DNA of 64,000 nucleotides from Deinococcus sp. YIM 134068 (GTDB lineage: Bacteria > Deinococcota > Deinococci > Deinococcales > Deinococcaceae), in contig NZ_JAZHPF010000018.1 in the NCBI RefSeq assembly GCF_036543075.1, positions 7,098 through 71,097 of the forward strand, written 5' to 3'. Shown piece by piece: positions 29,880 through 48,397 of the stretch. Under the pieces are notes generated by a model. The model was not told the origin of the DNA, ran no database searches, and worked only from the letters and a program-made list of their open reading frames with translations. Within the stretch, counting starts at the first letter, position 1. Each line of letters begins with the position of its first letter. A program made the translations under genes and the position numbers.

Positions 29880-30059
29880 ACGCCTGATGTGCCCTACAAA
29901 ACCAGCGTCCCACCTGTGCTTTCTCCTCCCTCTCTCCTCGTGGGAGACCCGGAGAGCCGCGAAGCAGAGGGCCGGGGAGAGGGGTGACGAACAGCACTCG
30001 TCCTCTCGCCGGACGACGAACAAGCCTTCACTGCCCACTCCGCAGTTCACAGCAGGCGT
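29880..30059. repeat. Repeat family A, copy 3
   Basis: Bounded by ACGCCTGATGTG (29880-29891) and CACAGCAGGCGT (30048-30059). The interior follows copy 1 at 8686-8844 in the same orientation. With the MITE-like element it fills the gap between the two IclR genes. Confidence 0.85.
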
Positions 30060-30101
30060 CGTATGGGACGGGACCGCCCCTCTCCCCTCCCGCCCACACG
30101 C

Positions 30102-30866
<765 letters not shown>

Positions 30867-31126
30867 GGGGACCTCCTGCCTCTGCGGCGCGCGCCGTGGA
30901 TTCGAGTTCGGTCCCAGTATATGAAACGAGGGGATTGTCAGGGGCCGGGCCGTGGCGCACAGTGGGGCCACACAACGAGTCGAACACAGGCCGTGCCCGG
31001 CGGGGGTTTCCCCGTCCGCGCACCAGCAGGCGGGACTGCCGGAACCAGGCGACTGACTTCCGACGCGGGGTTCTGCCACTTCTCCCCCGCTCGCCCACCG
31101 TGGCCGAGCAGAAAGGCAGGACCACC

Positions 31127-32437
<1,311 letters not shown>

Positions 32438-32553
32438 GTCCCGCTTCTCGCCGCACCCGTCAGGCTTCCCAGGCCTCGCGGGCGCGGCGGGAACGGTTCT
32501 TGACCGGGCCTGTCCTCCCCTGCCCCTGGCTGCCTCCCCGACAAGGAGTTCCC

Positions 32554-35448
<2,895 letters not shown>

Positions 35449-35497
35449 CTCACCCTCACCACGCTGCCACCCCCTCTCCCCCCCTCCGAGGTAAACC

Positions 35498-37186
<1,689 letters not shown>

Positions 37187-37216
37187 TGGTCGCCCGCTCT
37201 CCCCTCTTCACGACTC

Positions 37217-37233
37217 AAGGAGGCCGCATGTGA
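37217..37233 (+). other. Ribosome site followed by a start-stop (ATG TGA)
   Basis: AAGGAGG at 37217-37223 is followed by ATG at 37228 and immediately by TGA at 37231. It sits between the GH3 and bicupin genes. A perfect 13-base direct repeat, ACCCTCTCACCTG, follows at 37261-37286 before the real ribosome site of the bicupin gene. It looks like the scar of a deleted gene. Confidence 0.6.
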
Positions 37234-37297
37234 CCCAACCCCTGCCACCTGCCGACTCCCACCCTCTCACCTGACCCTCTCACCTGAAGGAGCCTCT

Positions 37298-38332
37298 ATG
37301 ACCTCTCCCTCACTCACCCCCGTCACCACGCTGCCCGACACGACCACGCCCTATGTGCTGGAGGCCGGGGGCGGCACGTCCGGCGTCCTGCTCGGCCAGA
37401 CCACCCGCATCCTCGTGGGCGGGGCGCAGTCGGGGGGTGCCCTCGCCGTCGTCATGGTCCTCGGGCCGAAGGACAAGCCCATCCCCTTCCACAGCCACCG
37501 GGAGGCGCGCGACACCTTCCTCGTCACGCGCGGGCAGATGCAGCTCTGGGCGGACGGGGAGAGTCACGTCCTCAATCCCGGCGACTTCGCCTACGTCGCC
37601 CCCGGCAGCCCGCACGCCTACGGCTTCCTCGGGCAGCGGACGGAGATGGTCGGCGCGATCACTCCCGGCGGCTGGGAGGAGTTCTTCGTCTCCACCTCCA
37701 ACCCATACGGGGGGCCGGTCTTTCCGCCCGTGGACACCTCGCCGCCCCCCTTCGAGCGGCTGGGCCGGGCGCAGGAGTTGCATGACGTGAGCTTCCGCCG
37801 CGACCTCCAGCCCTTCGCCGCCGGGACGGGGCCGATGAACGAGACGCTGCCGGAGCGGGAGACCTCGTACTTCCTGCGGGCGGACTGCGGCGAGCGGCAC
37901 GTGATGTTCGGGCAGCTCTGCACGGTCCTGGCGGGCGGCGCCCAGACGGGCGGGGTGCTCGGCAAGGCGGTCATCGAGGGGCCGAGGGGGGCACGGATGC
38001 CCGCCCACGTCCACCGGGGGACCCACGAGGTGCTGTACGTCCTCGACGGGCGGCTGCGCGTGACGCTGGACGGGGCCGAGACGGTGGCGCATCCCGGCGA
38101 CTGCGTGAACATTCCCGCCGGGTGCGTCCACGGCTACACGTTGGAGGGCAGCAGCACCCGCCTCCTGACGATGAACGCGGGGGCGGGGATCGAGCAACTC
38201 TTCGCCGTGGCGGGGGAGGCGTGGGCGTACCCCGTCTTCCCCGACGGGTCCCCCGCCCCCGGCGATCAGCCCGACCTCGCCCGCGCCGAGCAGACCCTCG
38301 ACATCTCGTTCGTCCCGTCGGAGTCAGCCTGA
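37298..38332 (+). CDS. qdoI: Bicupin quercetin 2,3-dioxygenase
   Basis: A 344-residue protein with two cupin domains. Cupin 1 places metal-binding residues at His65, His67, Asp72 (Glu is more common here) and His106. Cupin 2 places them at His237, His239, Glu244 and His278. The 41-residue spacing of first to last His in both halves is that of the Bacillus QdoI enzyme, as is the total length. The enzyme would cleave the heterocyclic ring of flavonols such as quercetin or kaempferol with O2, releasing CO and a depside. There is no signal peptide. It overlaps the esterase start by one base (TGATG), so the two are coupled. The altered ligand in cupin 1 does not exclude activity, since usually one domain carries the essential metal. 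Confidence 0.88.
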   Translation: MTSPSLTPVTTLPDTTTPYVLEAGGGTSGVLLGQTTRILVGGAQSGGALAVVMVLGPKDKPIPFHSHREARDTFLVTRGQMQLWADGESHVLNPGDFAYVAPGSPHAYGFLGQRTEMVGAITPGGWEEFFVSTSNPYGGPVFPPVDTSPPPFERLGRAQELHDVSFRRDLQPFAAGTGPMNETLPERETSYFLRADCGERHVMFGQLCTVLAGGAQTGGVLGKAVIEGPRGARMPAHVHRGTHEVLYVLDGRLRVTLDGAETVAHPGDCVNIPAGCVHGYTLEGSSTRLLTMNAGAGIEQLFAVAGEAWAYPVFPDGSPAPGDQPDLARAEQTLDISFVPSESA

Positions 38333-39312
38333 TGCCCCCGTCCCCCGTCCCCTCCCCGGCCCCGGACCTGATCGCCCGCTTCGGTCCCGCCTGGAACAAG
38401 ACGGTCGCCGACGAGACCCTGGCCGCCTACCTGCCCGTCCACCGCCGACTCTCCGGGGAGAGCACGGAGGGCGTGCGCGTCACCCGTGACCTCCCGTACG
38501 GCCCCCATGAACGTCACCGCCTGGACGTATACCGGCCCGCCGCGCCGGGACCGCATGGGGTGGTGCTGTTCTTCCACGGCGGCGGCCTGTGGACGGGGGA
38601 CAAGACCCTCCCGGAGTCGGGGGGCCTGGTCTATGCCAACCTCGGCGGCTTCCTCGCGCGGCATGGCGTCGTCGCGGTGGTGGCGAACTACCGCCTGGTC
38701 CCGCACGTCCGCTTTCCCGGCGGCGGGGAGGACGTGGCGCGGGTGGTGGCCTGGGCACGCGAGCACATCGCCGGGTATGGCGGCGACGCCCATGACCTCA
38801 CCCTTTTCGGGAACTCGGCGGGGGCCATTCACGCTGCCACCTACCTGTTTCGTCAGGAGCTGCAAGAGGGGGGCACGCCGGGGGTGGCCCGCGCCGTGCT
38901 GCTCTCCACGCCCTGCACGCTGCCGCACGGCGGCCCACGGGAGGAGGTCACGAAGGCGTACTTCGGGGCGGACGGGGCGCAGATCGACGCGAACGCCCCG
39001 CTGGGCCTGCTCCGCGCGTACCGGGGCGACACGGTGCCCCTGCTGTTCATGACGGCGGAGTTCGACCCGGAGGAGATCGAGCGGCCCAGCCTCCGCTTCC
39101 TCTCCGCGTACGGGGAGAAGTACGGCGCTCTCCCCCACTTCTCTCAGGTGCCCGGCCACAACCACCTCTCCACGGTCCTCAGCCTGGGAACGGAGGACAT
39201 GGCGCTGGCCCGCCCGCTGCTGGGCTTTCTCGGAAGGGCCGGGCCGGAGGAGCACCCCCACGCGGCGGCCCCGGCACCGCACACCGCCGACCTCGCGGGA
39301 AAGCGGAGGTGA
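38332..39312 (+). CDS. Alpha/beta hydrolase, HSL-type carboxylesterase
   Basis: A 326-residue esterase. The oxyanion HGGGLW, nucleophile Ser in FGNSAG, acid Asp in [10 protein letters not shown] and His in GHNHLS are all visible in order. HSL-type enzymes hydrolyse short esters. Its ATG overlaps the quercetinase stop, so it is very likely to act on a product of that enzyme: the depside formed from quercetin or kaempferol, giving a phenolic acid and a phloroglucinol carboxylic acid. It is the last gene of the MFS-GH78-GH3-cupin-esterase unit, followed by hairpins. The fold is certain; the substrate is inference. A cap-like stretch follows the domain before the C-terminal Ala/Pro/His-rich tail. 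Confidence 0.85.
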   Translation: MPPSPVPSPAPDLIARFGPAWNKTVADETLAAYLPVHRRLSGESTEGVRVTRDLPYGPHERHRLDVYRPAAPGPHGVVLFFHGGGLWTGDKTLPESGGLVYANLGGFLARHGVVAVVANYRLVPHVRFPGGGEDVARVVAWAREHIAGYGGDAHDLTLFGNSAGAIHAATYLFRQELQEGGTPGVARAVLLSTPCTLPHGGPREEVTKAYFGADGAQIDANAPLGLLRAYRGDTVPLLFMTAEFDPEEIERPSLRFLSAYGEKYGALPHFSQVPGHNHLSTVLSLGTEDMALARPLLGFLGRAGPEEHPHAAAPAPHTADLAGKRR

Positions 39313-39354
39313 GGCGAGGAATTATCCGTGTCTGATACGGTTTCCGTCCAATCC

Positions 39355-39387
39355 GTTATCAAATCGGCGTCCTCCCGATTTGATAAC
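39355..39387. terminator. Strong hairpin after the polyphenol unit
   Basis: GTTATCAAATCG (39355-39366) pairs perfectly with CGATTTGATAAC (39376-39387) around a 9-base loop. It lies 42 bases beyond the esterase stop. No U tract follows, so termination is likely but unproven; it may be part of repeat family D. Confidence 0.6.
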
Positions 39388-39407
39388 TCCTTTCCCGGCA
39401 ACCCTAA

Positions 39408-39471
39408 ACGTTCCTTCTCGCTCCGCTCGGATTGAACAGTTTTTGTAACTGTTCAATCGGAATCTGTATGA
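39408..39471. repeat. Repeat family D, copy 2, with an 11-bp hairpin
   Basis: Shares TTCTCGCTCCGCTCGG and a closing TCTGTATGAG with copy 1 at 17290-17352. The hairpin ATTGAACAGTT (39431-39441) with AACTGTTCAAT (39447-39457) has a 5-base loop. No gene is seen in the rest of the 407-base gap (39313-39719). Confidence 0.75.
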
Positions 39472-39719
39472 GTTGGTGGCCGCACACTGAAGGGCGTCGC
39501 CGAACCTCCTTTCGAGTCCGCGAGACGGGCAGACGCCACCGGAGGAGCTGCCCCCGTCCGTGCCGTCGGTGAGGCGTTCGGGCAGGGCGCTCTCCCGCAT
39601 CCCGACGGGCCAGAGCAGGAATCCCCAGTTCCACCCCGGCGGACAGGTGCCTCCTCCTCTTTTCTGTGATAGCTCCATACTGAGCACCCACCCCACAGAA
39701 CGAGACCCACGGAGGACCC

Positions 39720-41036
39720 ATGCCCGGACCCTTTCGCCCACTCCCCCTCCTCGCCGCCGTGCTGAGTGCCGCGCTGGCCCTGACCACCCCGGCGGGCGCG
39801 GCCCCGGCCCGGTATGCGGGCGTCACCTGGCAGGACCCGCCGGGGATGAAGGTGACGGACGCCTACCGCTACAACTGCCCTGGCCGCTGCGTGGTGTACG
39901 AGGGGGATACGGGCGACGTGACCGACGATTTCCCGCTGATCCGCGTCCACGAGGCGCTGCCCGCAGGTGGGCCGGGTGCCCTGGCGAGCCTGACCGCGTG
40001 GATGGAAAAGGGCCGGGGCGAGGTCGTCCGGGTGCTCAACAGCGGCAGTGAAAAGGTTGGTGGGGTGACGGTCACGCTGGCCGTGCTCTCCCGCGCGGAC
40101 GACGCTCAGGACGACGACCCCGACTATTCGCTCTTCGTCCTGCTGGACCAGGGGGGCGTGACCCTGCCGCTGGAGCTGTACGGCTTTCGGCAGGGGGACG
40201 TGTCCGGCCCGCGCCTCGCCGTGCTGACCGCGCTGGCCGACAGCGTGCGCCTCAGCCCGGAGGCGGTCAGGAAGGACCTGACGGCCCGCACGGCGCGGTT
40301 CGCCACTCTGCAACGGGCCATCGCAGAAGGCTACGCGCGGGGCGAGCGGGCGCGGGTCTTCGCGTACATCAACACGGGCGTCATGGCAGTGCCGGGCGGC
40401 GACCTCGGCCTCGTCATGCAGACCTATCAGGACGTGCGGCTGGCGGCCTTTCTCCCCGGCGGCGTCTTCCTGAGCGCCGATCCCGAGCCGGACTACCGCG
40501 CCCCCGACCTGCGGCGCGTGGGCGAGGGCGAGCTGCCCGCGACGTGGAAGGCAGTCTCGGGCGGCTTTCAGGTCACGGCCCCGAACGGTGGAGTGACGGT
40601 CTACCGGCTGAGTCAGAACGGCCCGCAGGCGACCCTGACGGCGGGGGGCACGACCTACCGCGAGGCCGCGCCCCTGAAGCCCGCCGACCTCGTGGGCATC
40701 TTCGGCACGGTGAGCACCTCGTCGTCGAGCGTGGGGGGCACCGCCGTCTTCTCCCGCAGCGACCGCGACCTGGAGTTGCGGCAGGGCGGGCGCTATCTCT
40801 CGGCCAATACGAGCTTCACGGTGGTCAGCGGCCCCAACGTCGGGGGCGGCACGAACGGGGATCGCCAGGCGGGCGGGCGCTGGAGCTACGACCCGGCCTC
40901 CTTCACCCTGACCCTGCGCCCGGACGGGGGCGGCGTCCGCAGCGGGCCGACCTATACGCTGGCTTACGGCGCTCAGCGCAGGGAGAAGAGCGTGGACTGG
41001 ACCCTGCTGGGCGAGCATGATTGGTGGAAGAAATGA
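39720..41036 (+). CDS. Secreted protein of unknown function, paralogue A
   Basis: A 438-residue protein starting at an ATG after CGGAGGAC. A signal peptide covers about residues 1-27 (...TTPAGAA). The N-terminal domain reads [22 protein letters not shown] and has a beta-rich pattern. The C-terminal part ([17 protein letters not shown]...[10 protein letters not shown]...[20 protein letters not shown]) resembles the C-terminal part of the next gene and might be a lipocalin-like beta barrel. I do not recognise a named family. It overlaps the next gene by 4 bp (ATGA), so the two proteins are probably made in equal amounts and may act together outside the membrane. Confidence 0.75.
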   Translation: MPGPFRPLPLLAAVLSAALALTTPAGAAPARYAGVTWQDPPGMKVTDAYRYNCPGRCVVYEGDTGDVTDDFPLIRVHEALPAGGPGALASLTAWMEKGRGEVVRVLNSGSEKVGGVTVTLAVLSRADDAQDDDPDYSLFVLLDQGGVTLPLELYGFRQGDVSGPRLAVLTALADSVRLSPEAVRKDLTARTARFATLQRAIAEGYARGERARVFAYINTGVMAVPGGDLGLVMQTYQDVRLAAFLPGGVFLSADPEPDYRAPDLRRVGEGELPATWKAVSGGFQVTAPNGGVTVYRLSQNGPQATLTAGGTTYREAAPLKPADLVGIFGTVSTSSSSVGGTAVFSRSDRDLELRQGGRYLSANTSFTVVSGPNVGGGTNGDRQAGGRWSYDPASFTLTLRPDGGGVRSGPTYTLAYGAQRREKSVDWTLLGEHDWWKK

Positions 41037-43093
41037 CGCACTTGCTCAGAATCTGCCTGCTCGCCCTGCTGCTGGCCGGGGCCGCCGCCGCGAAGACCTA
41101 CACCCTCGGCGCGTGGGCGTTCACGCTGCCGGACGGGGCGAAGGAGTCGGTGCAAGACGGCGTGCGTGCGTTCGCGGTGGGGGGTGCCGCGTACCTGTTC
41201 ACGCCGCCGGAACCGCTCGCGGGCCGCACGCTGGAGGCGGTCGCCGGGGCCACGGTCGCCGACCTCACGCGGGGGAAGAACAGCACCGTCCGGCTGGGTG
41301 CCCGTGAGAGCGTGGACGGCGCGGAGGTGCTCGCCTACAGCGGGGGCGTCACCGACCCCACCACCGGGGAGGGGAACGTGCAGGTCTACTTCTTCTTCGC
41401 GCGGGGAGGCCAGTGGGGGCTGGCGCTCCTGCTGGCGGGCGCGGACGCCGACATCGACGAGGCGATGGAGCCGTTGGGCACCGTCACCTTCCGCCCGTCG
41501 GGGCTGACGGCGAGGGGAGAGGCGCTACCCCGGCTGCCCGCCGTGCCGTGGTCCACCGGACGCGCGGACCGCGTGGCGGCCTCCACCGCCGCCGTCACGT
41601 ATCCAGCGGCCCGCAAGCGTGGCCTGGACCCGCGCACGGACCTGTTGCCCGACGCCTTCGACTGCTACTTCGTGGGCGAGTACAACCGCGACGACGTGCG
41701 CGCCATGACGCCGACGCCCGACCTGCGCGTGGCGGTGGCGGCGGGCGGCACGTACACCCTGACGGACGGCACCACGCGCACGTCTGGCCGCTGGACACAG
41801 CCCAAGGCGGCGGGGGAGACGCCGACCCTGACGCTGGAGGGTCCGCTGACGGCCTCCAGAAGCTACGTGCGGGGCAACGACGACGACGGCCAGACCTTCC
41901 AGGCCGAGCACGCGGCAACTCGAAGGGGAGTCCTGTGTTATCAGGCCGGACCGAGGGCCGAGGCCCTGCGCCTGGAGCTGACCCGCAAGCGCGTCGGCAC
42001 GGAGGCGCTGACCTGCCGGGACGCGCGGGGCGGCTCGCCCTACGCCCTGAACTTCGGGGCGGGCACCTACTCCACCCCGAGGGGGAACGGGCGCACCCGG
42101 CTGGTCTTCTCGGGAAGCCGCTCGGGGGACTGGGCGGGCCTCGTGCAGTTCACGGGCGGCCCGTTCGACCTCTCCGTCGGTGAGATGGACGAGGACGAGC
42201 ACGGCAACCGCGAGCTGGAGATTACTGAGAAGACCACCGACTCCAGGCTGTTCTACCGAGAGAGCACCACCACCCTGATCGCCACCTGCCGCGCGAGGGT
42301 CACACCCAGGCCGGGGCTGCTGTATGGCCGCGCGCCCGCACCGAACACGGGGGTCGGCGGCGGGCCGGACGGGCTGTTCGTCAGCCTGCAAAATCGCCCA
42401 CGGATAATCGGGACCCTCTTCACGGCCTGGTACGAACTCGAACTGTCCCTCTTCCGGCCCGGCGGCTTCCATCTGGACGGCCTCGACCCCACCGAACTGG
42501 GCACCGTGCCCGACTGCACCCGCACCCGGCCCAACGGCGACCCCTTCTGCGAACGCTACACGTTGAAAGGCGGCCAGTTGCTCTTCCAGGACGACGACGG
42601 CACCTGGGACGATCCACAGGCCTACCGCAAGACGGCGGACGGCTTCACCCTGGGGGAGACGCGGTACGTCCGGGTGACGCCCCTCACCGCCGCCGCGCTG
42701 GCCGGGGTGTACACGTCGGAGGACTTCACCGGAAGCGGCCCGGCGGGTGGTGCCCTCGGCGGCGGGGTCGGGGTTTACAACGCGCTGTCAGGCGGCTACC
42801 TGTTTACCCCGCAGGGGGGCTTCCAGTGGAAGTCCAGCTCGTCGAGTTCCACATTGATCTCGCCCAATCCGGTGCTGGGCGGGGCGGTCGGCGGCGGAAG
42901 TTCCACCCGCACGGAAGGGGGACAGGGCAAGCTCACCGTGAAGGACAACTGGCTGACCCTCACGTTCGACGATGGCCGGGTTCAGCGCCTGTTCGTCTAT
43001 CCCCAGCCCGCCGTCTTCCTGGGGGACGACCCGACACGGGGAGAGCGCCTGAATATCGGCGGGTCGTGGCTGAAGCGGGTGGGCGGGCGCTGA
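41033..43093 (+). CDS. Secreted protein of unknown function, paralogue B
   Basis: A 686-residue exported protein with a signal peptide ending LLLAGAAAA. The N-terminal region (YTLGAWAFTLPDGAKESVQDGVRAF...) and a C-terminal block (LAGVYTSEDFTGSGPAGG...GGYLFTPQGGFQWKSSSSSSTLIS) parallel the same parts of the preceding protein, with an extra middle segment of about 250 residues containing FDCYFVGEYNRDDVRAM and many TRTSG-type strands. Cysteines at several positions suggest disulfides. No enzyme motif is visible. The start overlaps the upstream stop. It is convergent with the next gene, 16 bases away. The function is unknown; a role in envelope or extracellular binding is only a guess. Confidence 0.75.
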   Translation: MTHLLRICLLALLLAGAAAAKTYTLGAWAFTLPDGAKESVQDGVRAFAVGGAAYLFTPPEPLAGRTLEAVAGATVADLTRGKNSTVRLGARESVDGAEVLAYSGGVTDPTTGEGNVQVYFFFARGGQWGLALLLAGADADIDEAMEPLGTVTFRPSGLTARGEALPRLPAVPWSTGRADRVAASTAAVTYPAARKRGLDPRTDLLPDAFDCYFVGEYNRDDVRAMTPTPDLRVAVAAGGTYTLTDGTTRTSGRWTQPKAAGETPTLTLEGPLTASRSYVRGNDDDGQTFQAEHAATRRGVLCYQAGPRAEALRLELTRKRVGTEALTCRDARGGSPYALNFGAGTYSTPRGNGRTRLVFSGSRSGDWAGLVQFTGGPFDLSVGEMDEDEHGNRELEITEKTTDSRLFYRESTTTLIATCRARVTPRPGLLYGRAPAPNTGVGGGPDGLFVSLQNRPRIIGTLFTAWYELELSLFRPGGFHLDGLDPTELGTVPDCTRTRPNGDPFCERYTLKGGQLLFQDDDGTWDDPQAYRKTADGFTLGETRYVRVTPLTAAALAGVYTSEDFTGSGPAGGALGGGVGVYNALSGGYLFTPQGGFQWKSSSSSSTLISPNPVLGGAVGGGSSTRTEGGQGKLTVKDNWLTLTFDDGRVQRLFVYPQPAVFLGDDPTRGERLNIGGSWLKRVGGR

Positions 43094-43109
43094 GCCTCCG
43101 CGTCCCGCG

Positions 43110-43847
43110 CTACTTGCGGACGGTGAAGCCTCGCTCGGTCAGGTCCACGAGGCCGAGGTCCAGACCAAGCTCCGCCGTGCCCTGCGCGAGGCCCTGGCCG
43201 AACTCGGCGCGGCTGGCGGGGTCGTCCTTCCAGGCCTCGGCCAGCGCGCCGAAGAGGACGGTTTGCAGCAGCAATGATTCGGCCATCTCCTGCTTCTGGG
43301 TGTCGTTCAGCCCGGCGACGGCAGGGATGGAGAGCAGCAGGGGCCGGAACTGGTCGCGCAGCCCGACCACCTGCGCCCGCGTGGGGTCGTCGGTGCGGCT
43401 CTGGGTCATCAGCCACGCGTAGCTCCAGTACAGCGCCCACACGTCGGCGACGTTGGTGGAACTCAGGCCGAACAGAGTCTTCATCTGCCGGTCGATCTCG
43501 GCAAACACGTCCGCGCCCGTGAAGAGCTTCTGCCACTCCGCCCCCGACTCCGGGCTGGCCGCCGTGACCTCGCCCACGAAGGTGTCGATCACCCCCCGGC
43601 GCACCGCCGGGCTGACCTTGAAGTTCAGCGCCCCTGGCTGGGCGACCGGGGCGGGTGGGCGAGGGGTCGCCGGGGTCTGGCCGGTGGTTGTCCCCCCGGT
43701 CGCCGGGGCCGCCGGGCCGCTCACCCCCTTCATCAGCTTGAAGATCGAACTCGACAGGCTGGAGGCGCTGCCGCCCAGGCCCTGGGCCGAGGCGGGCTGC
43801 GGGAGGGCGAACAGGAGGGCGAGGGTGAGCAGAGCGCGTTTGAACAT
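43110..43847 (-). CDS. Secreted protein, possibly DUF6683 family
   Basis: A 245-residue protein with a signal peptide MFKRALLTLALLFALPQPASA. A Thr/Pro linker (TTTGQTPATPRPPAPVAQP) is followed by a helical domain (KVSPAVRRGVIDTFVGEVTAASPESGAEWQKLF..., ADVWALYWSYAWLMTQSRTDDPT). The composition and length fit the DUF6683 proteins, but I could not check this. No catalytic motif is visible. The ATG at 43847 follows GGAGGAAGC. It begins with MFKR like the tannase upstream and may be part of the same secreted set. The 264-base gap up to the tannase stop holds no gene. Confidence 0.55.
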   Translation of the reverse strand: MFKRALLTLALLFALPQPASAQGLGGSASSLSSSIFKLMKGVSGPAAPATGGTTTGQTPATPRPPAPVAQPGALNFKVSPAVRRGVIDTFVGEVTAASPESGAEWQKLFTGADVFAEIDRQMKTLFGLSSTNVADVWALYWSYAWLMTQSRTDDPTRAQVVGLRDQFRPLLLSIPAVAGLNDTQKQEMAESLLLQTVLFGALAEAWKDDPASRAEFGQGLAQGTAELGLDLGLVDLTERGFTVRK

Positions 43848-44111
43848 GCTTCCTCCGGGGGAGTGCTGGCGGGGCGGCGGGTGTGGCCCCGAGTATAGGA
43901 CCGCTCCCCGCACATCGGAGACCTCACCGCAGCGGACGAGGAGGTCGAGGAGGGGGCGTGGGCGTCCTCTGCCCCCCACACCAGCTCTGGTTCAGATGTG
44001 TTTGGAACGGCGCTCTACACACAAAAGTCGAAGGCCGCCAGGCAGCGGCGACCTTTGCGCGTCCTCCCCTTTGGCCTGACTTTCCTTCTCTTCCCCGCCT
44101 CCCCGCATGAC

Positions 44112-45611
44112 CTACGGTGCCGCCACCCTGTCCATCCACGCGAAGAGTTGATCGAGGTCGTAGTCCCCGCTGTGAGGGACGTTCCACGGCAGGAACAGGT
44201 CCACGTCGTAGCCCGCGTTGATGAGGCGGGTTCCCAGGATCACCGGGACGGCCAGGGACGTGTCCCGGTCCGCCGTGCCCGTCCGAATCCGCCAGTGGAG
44301 CGCCCGCTGGGTGCCCGTCGCCCCGACGTAGTTCATGGGGTTCATCAGGCGGACCACCTCGGGTTCGGCCACCGCGCCGCCCGCCTTGCTCCGCTGCTGG
44401 CTGAACGCCGTGAAGTGCCGCGCATTCGCCGCGCTCGTCCCGAACAGCTCGTTCTCGCCGTTCTCCAGGCTCAGGCCGTCGAAGGCTGGCGGTATCTTCT
44501 GGCGGCCCACGGCGCGAACGTAGGCGTCGAAGTCGACCGCCGTGACCCGCCCGCCGGAAACCGTGAGATAGGTCGCGGCGGAGAGGTCCTGCCCCGCGTC
44601 CAGGGCCGTCTGCGCGGAGGCCTGAATGAACGACGCGACATACTCCTTGAAGGAGCCGTTGCCGTTCTGGTCCAGGGTCAGGACGCTGCTGCCACCTCCG
44701 CTGCCGCTCCTGATTCGCAGGCCGTTGAGGTAGGCCGGGAACGTCGGCTTCAGCTCGTTCGAGAGCGCGATCTGTTCCGCCGTCAGCGTCCCCGGAACGA
44801 GCGTGCGCTGGATGCGGAAGTCCGTGTCCCTGGCGATTTGCAGCCGGGTGTAGTCGTTCACCCCGCCGAATTGCCACTCGTAGGCGGCGTCGGCGTTCTC
44901 CAGGTTGGTGATGGGGCAGTAGCTGGAGACGGCGAAGATGTCGTCACGTGTCTGCGCCGCACCCAGGGCGGTCAGGTACGGCTCGTAGTCCCGGTTATTG
45001 CCGGAGGCTCCCAGCAGGGCGGAGAGTGCCCCGCCCGCGCTCGTGCCGTTGGAGATGATCCTCTCCGCGTTCCCCGGCATCGCCCGGTCGTTGTAGCGCA
45101 GGTAGCGCACGGCGGCCTTGAGGTCCACGATGGCGGCGGGGGCCTTGCCGACGAACTCGCCCGCCGCGTTCTTGGTGGAGCGGCCCCTGGCACCGGGAGC
45201 GGCCACCACGTAGCCCCTGGACAGCGCGACGAGGGCGGCGTTGGGACTCCCCGTGCGCTCGTCGTTGCCCGCCGTCCCCGGCTCCGCCTGCATATAGCCG
45301 CCGACCCCGTTGGGGAGGAAGATGGGTGCGGTCTGCGCGTTGTACGCCCCGATGGTCCGGCCCCCGAAATACTCCTCGGGGACGTAGATGTTCATGCTCT
45401 GGTAGGTCGTGTCCTGGGGACTGCGCACGTAGACGACACGCTCGTAGGCGCGGTAGCGGACCTCCCTGCCGTTCACCTGCGTCGTCACCGGGCGGAACGC
45501 GTTGGCGTCGAAGTCGAGGTTGTAGACCCTTGTGCCGGAGGTGTTGGTCATAAGCGTGCAGGAGTTGAGCAGGAGGGCGGAACCGAGGAGCCAGAGGGTG
45601 CGTTTGAACAC
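44112..45611 (-). CDS. Subtype B tannase (tannin acylhydrolase), lipoprotein
   Basis: A 499-residue alpha/beta hydrolase that resembles the Lactobacillus plantarum enzyme TanBLp along its whole length. The nucleophile is Ser191 in NGTSAGG, the acid Asp448 in GTADRDTS and the base His480 in VPHSGDYD; the spacing between these (257 and 32 residues) matches TanBLp (256 and 32). Other shared stretches are NVFVP-like MNIYVPEEY, SNGTSAGGALSALLGASGN, DDIFAVSSYCPITNLENADAAYEWQF and LHWRIRTG. It would hydrolyse galloyl esters to gallate. Residues 1-18 (LLLNSC) are a lipoprotein signal, so it acts outside the membrane. A GTG start follows AAGG at 7 bases. The family assignment is strong; activity is unproven. 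Confidence 0.9.
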   Translation of the reverse strand: MFKRTLWLLGSALLLNSCTLMTNTSGTRVYNLDFDANAFRPVTTQVNGREVRYRAYERVVYVRSPQDTTYQSMNIYVPEEYFGGRTIGAYNAQTAPIFLPNGVGGYMQAEPGTAGNDERTGSPNAALVALSRGYVVAAPGARGRSTKNAAGEFVGKAPAAIVDLKAAVRYLRYNDRAMPGNAERIISNGTSAGGALSALLGASGNNRDYEPYLTALGAAQTRDDIFAVSSYCPITNLENADAAYEWQFGGVNDYTRLQIARDTDFRIQRTLVPGTLTAEQIALSNELKPTFPAYLNGLRIRSGSGGGSSVLTLDQNGNGSFKEYVASFIQASAQTALDAGQDLSAATYLTVSGGRVTAVDFDAYVRAVGRQKIPPAFDGLSLENGENELFGTSAANARHFTAFSQQRSKAGGAVAEPEVVRLMNPMNYVGATGTQRALHWRIRTGTADRDTSLAVPVILGTRLINAGYDVDLFLPWNVPHSGDYDLDQLFAWMDRVAAP

Positions 45612-46214
45612 AGGAGGACCTTCCCACGGAGGAATGAGGGGACGGACGACACCGTGGCCGCCGCCGAACAGGTGAACTTGAGTGACATCCGGGTGGGGCG
45701 ACGTCGTGGCCCGCCTGCACCCCACACCTTGCTCCCCAGCATGACGACGGGGTGTAAGGGTCGGATAAGGGTTTCCTTGCAACTTGCCGGGTGACGCCGT
45801 ATCGTTCACCCGCTCCGTTGGCAGAGGGCGGGCGCACACGTGGTCGGCCCGCTGCCTTCCGCGACGTGTGCGGCAGGGTTGACCCTCGCTGTTTCGCCCC
45901 GCCTCCTCGATCACGTGCTCCCGTCGGTGGTGGGCGCGTGGCCGACGTTCACCTGTCAGGGCGAAGCTCACGCAGCTTGTCACCGTGAGCGGAGCGAAGG
46001 GTCCCTGCGGCGGGTGATGCTTCGCTGACGGTCAGCATGATGACATCTATGCGCCCCACCTTGATCCTCTCTTGCCTGGGCCGGGGCGACGGCGACGGTT
46101 CCTGCTTCCGGACCGGACCCGCGCCCCCCGACTCCCGGCGGTGGCCCATGAGGTACAGGGCCTGTCCGCTCCCCGAACCCGTGGCGCTCGGCGGCCTGCC
46201 CCGGAGCAGCGCCC
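45612..46214. other. Intergenic region between tannase and kinase pseudogene
   Basis: About 600 bases with no convincing protein. It contains a family C repeat at 45979-46044 and otherwise plain sequence. The tannase promoter must lie at its left end; no clear pair of boxes stands out. Confidence 0.4.
45979..46044. repeat. Repeat family C, copy 3
   Basis: Reverse orientation: GTCACCGTGAGCGGAGCGAAGG at the left and CTTCGCTGACGGTCAGCATGATGAC at the right. It matches the inner hairpin of the element at 29785-29853. Confidence 0.7.
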
Positions 46215-48245
<2,031 letters not shown>

Positions 48246-48397
48246 GGGGTCAAGATACTGTTCCGCGCGGATGCGAGAGGCGGCCCATCCCCCACCGGGT
48301 GGTGTCCTGTCGAGGTCGGTGTGGCCTGCCCTGACGGTGTGGGGTGGACCCCACGGCTACGCGGCGGGGGAGCGGGGTGGAACCCGGCCCGGCGGGT

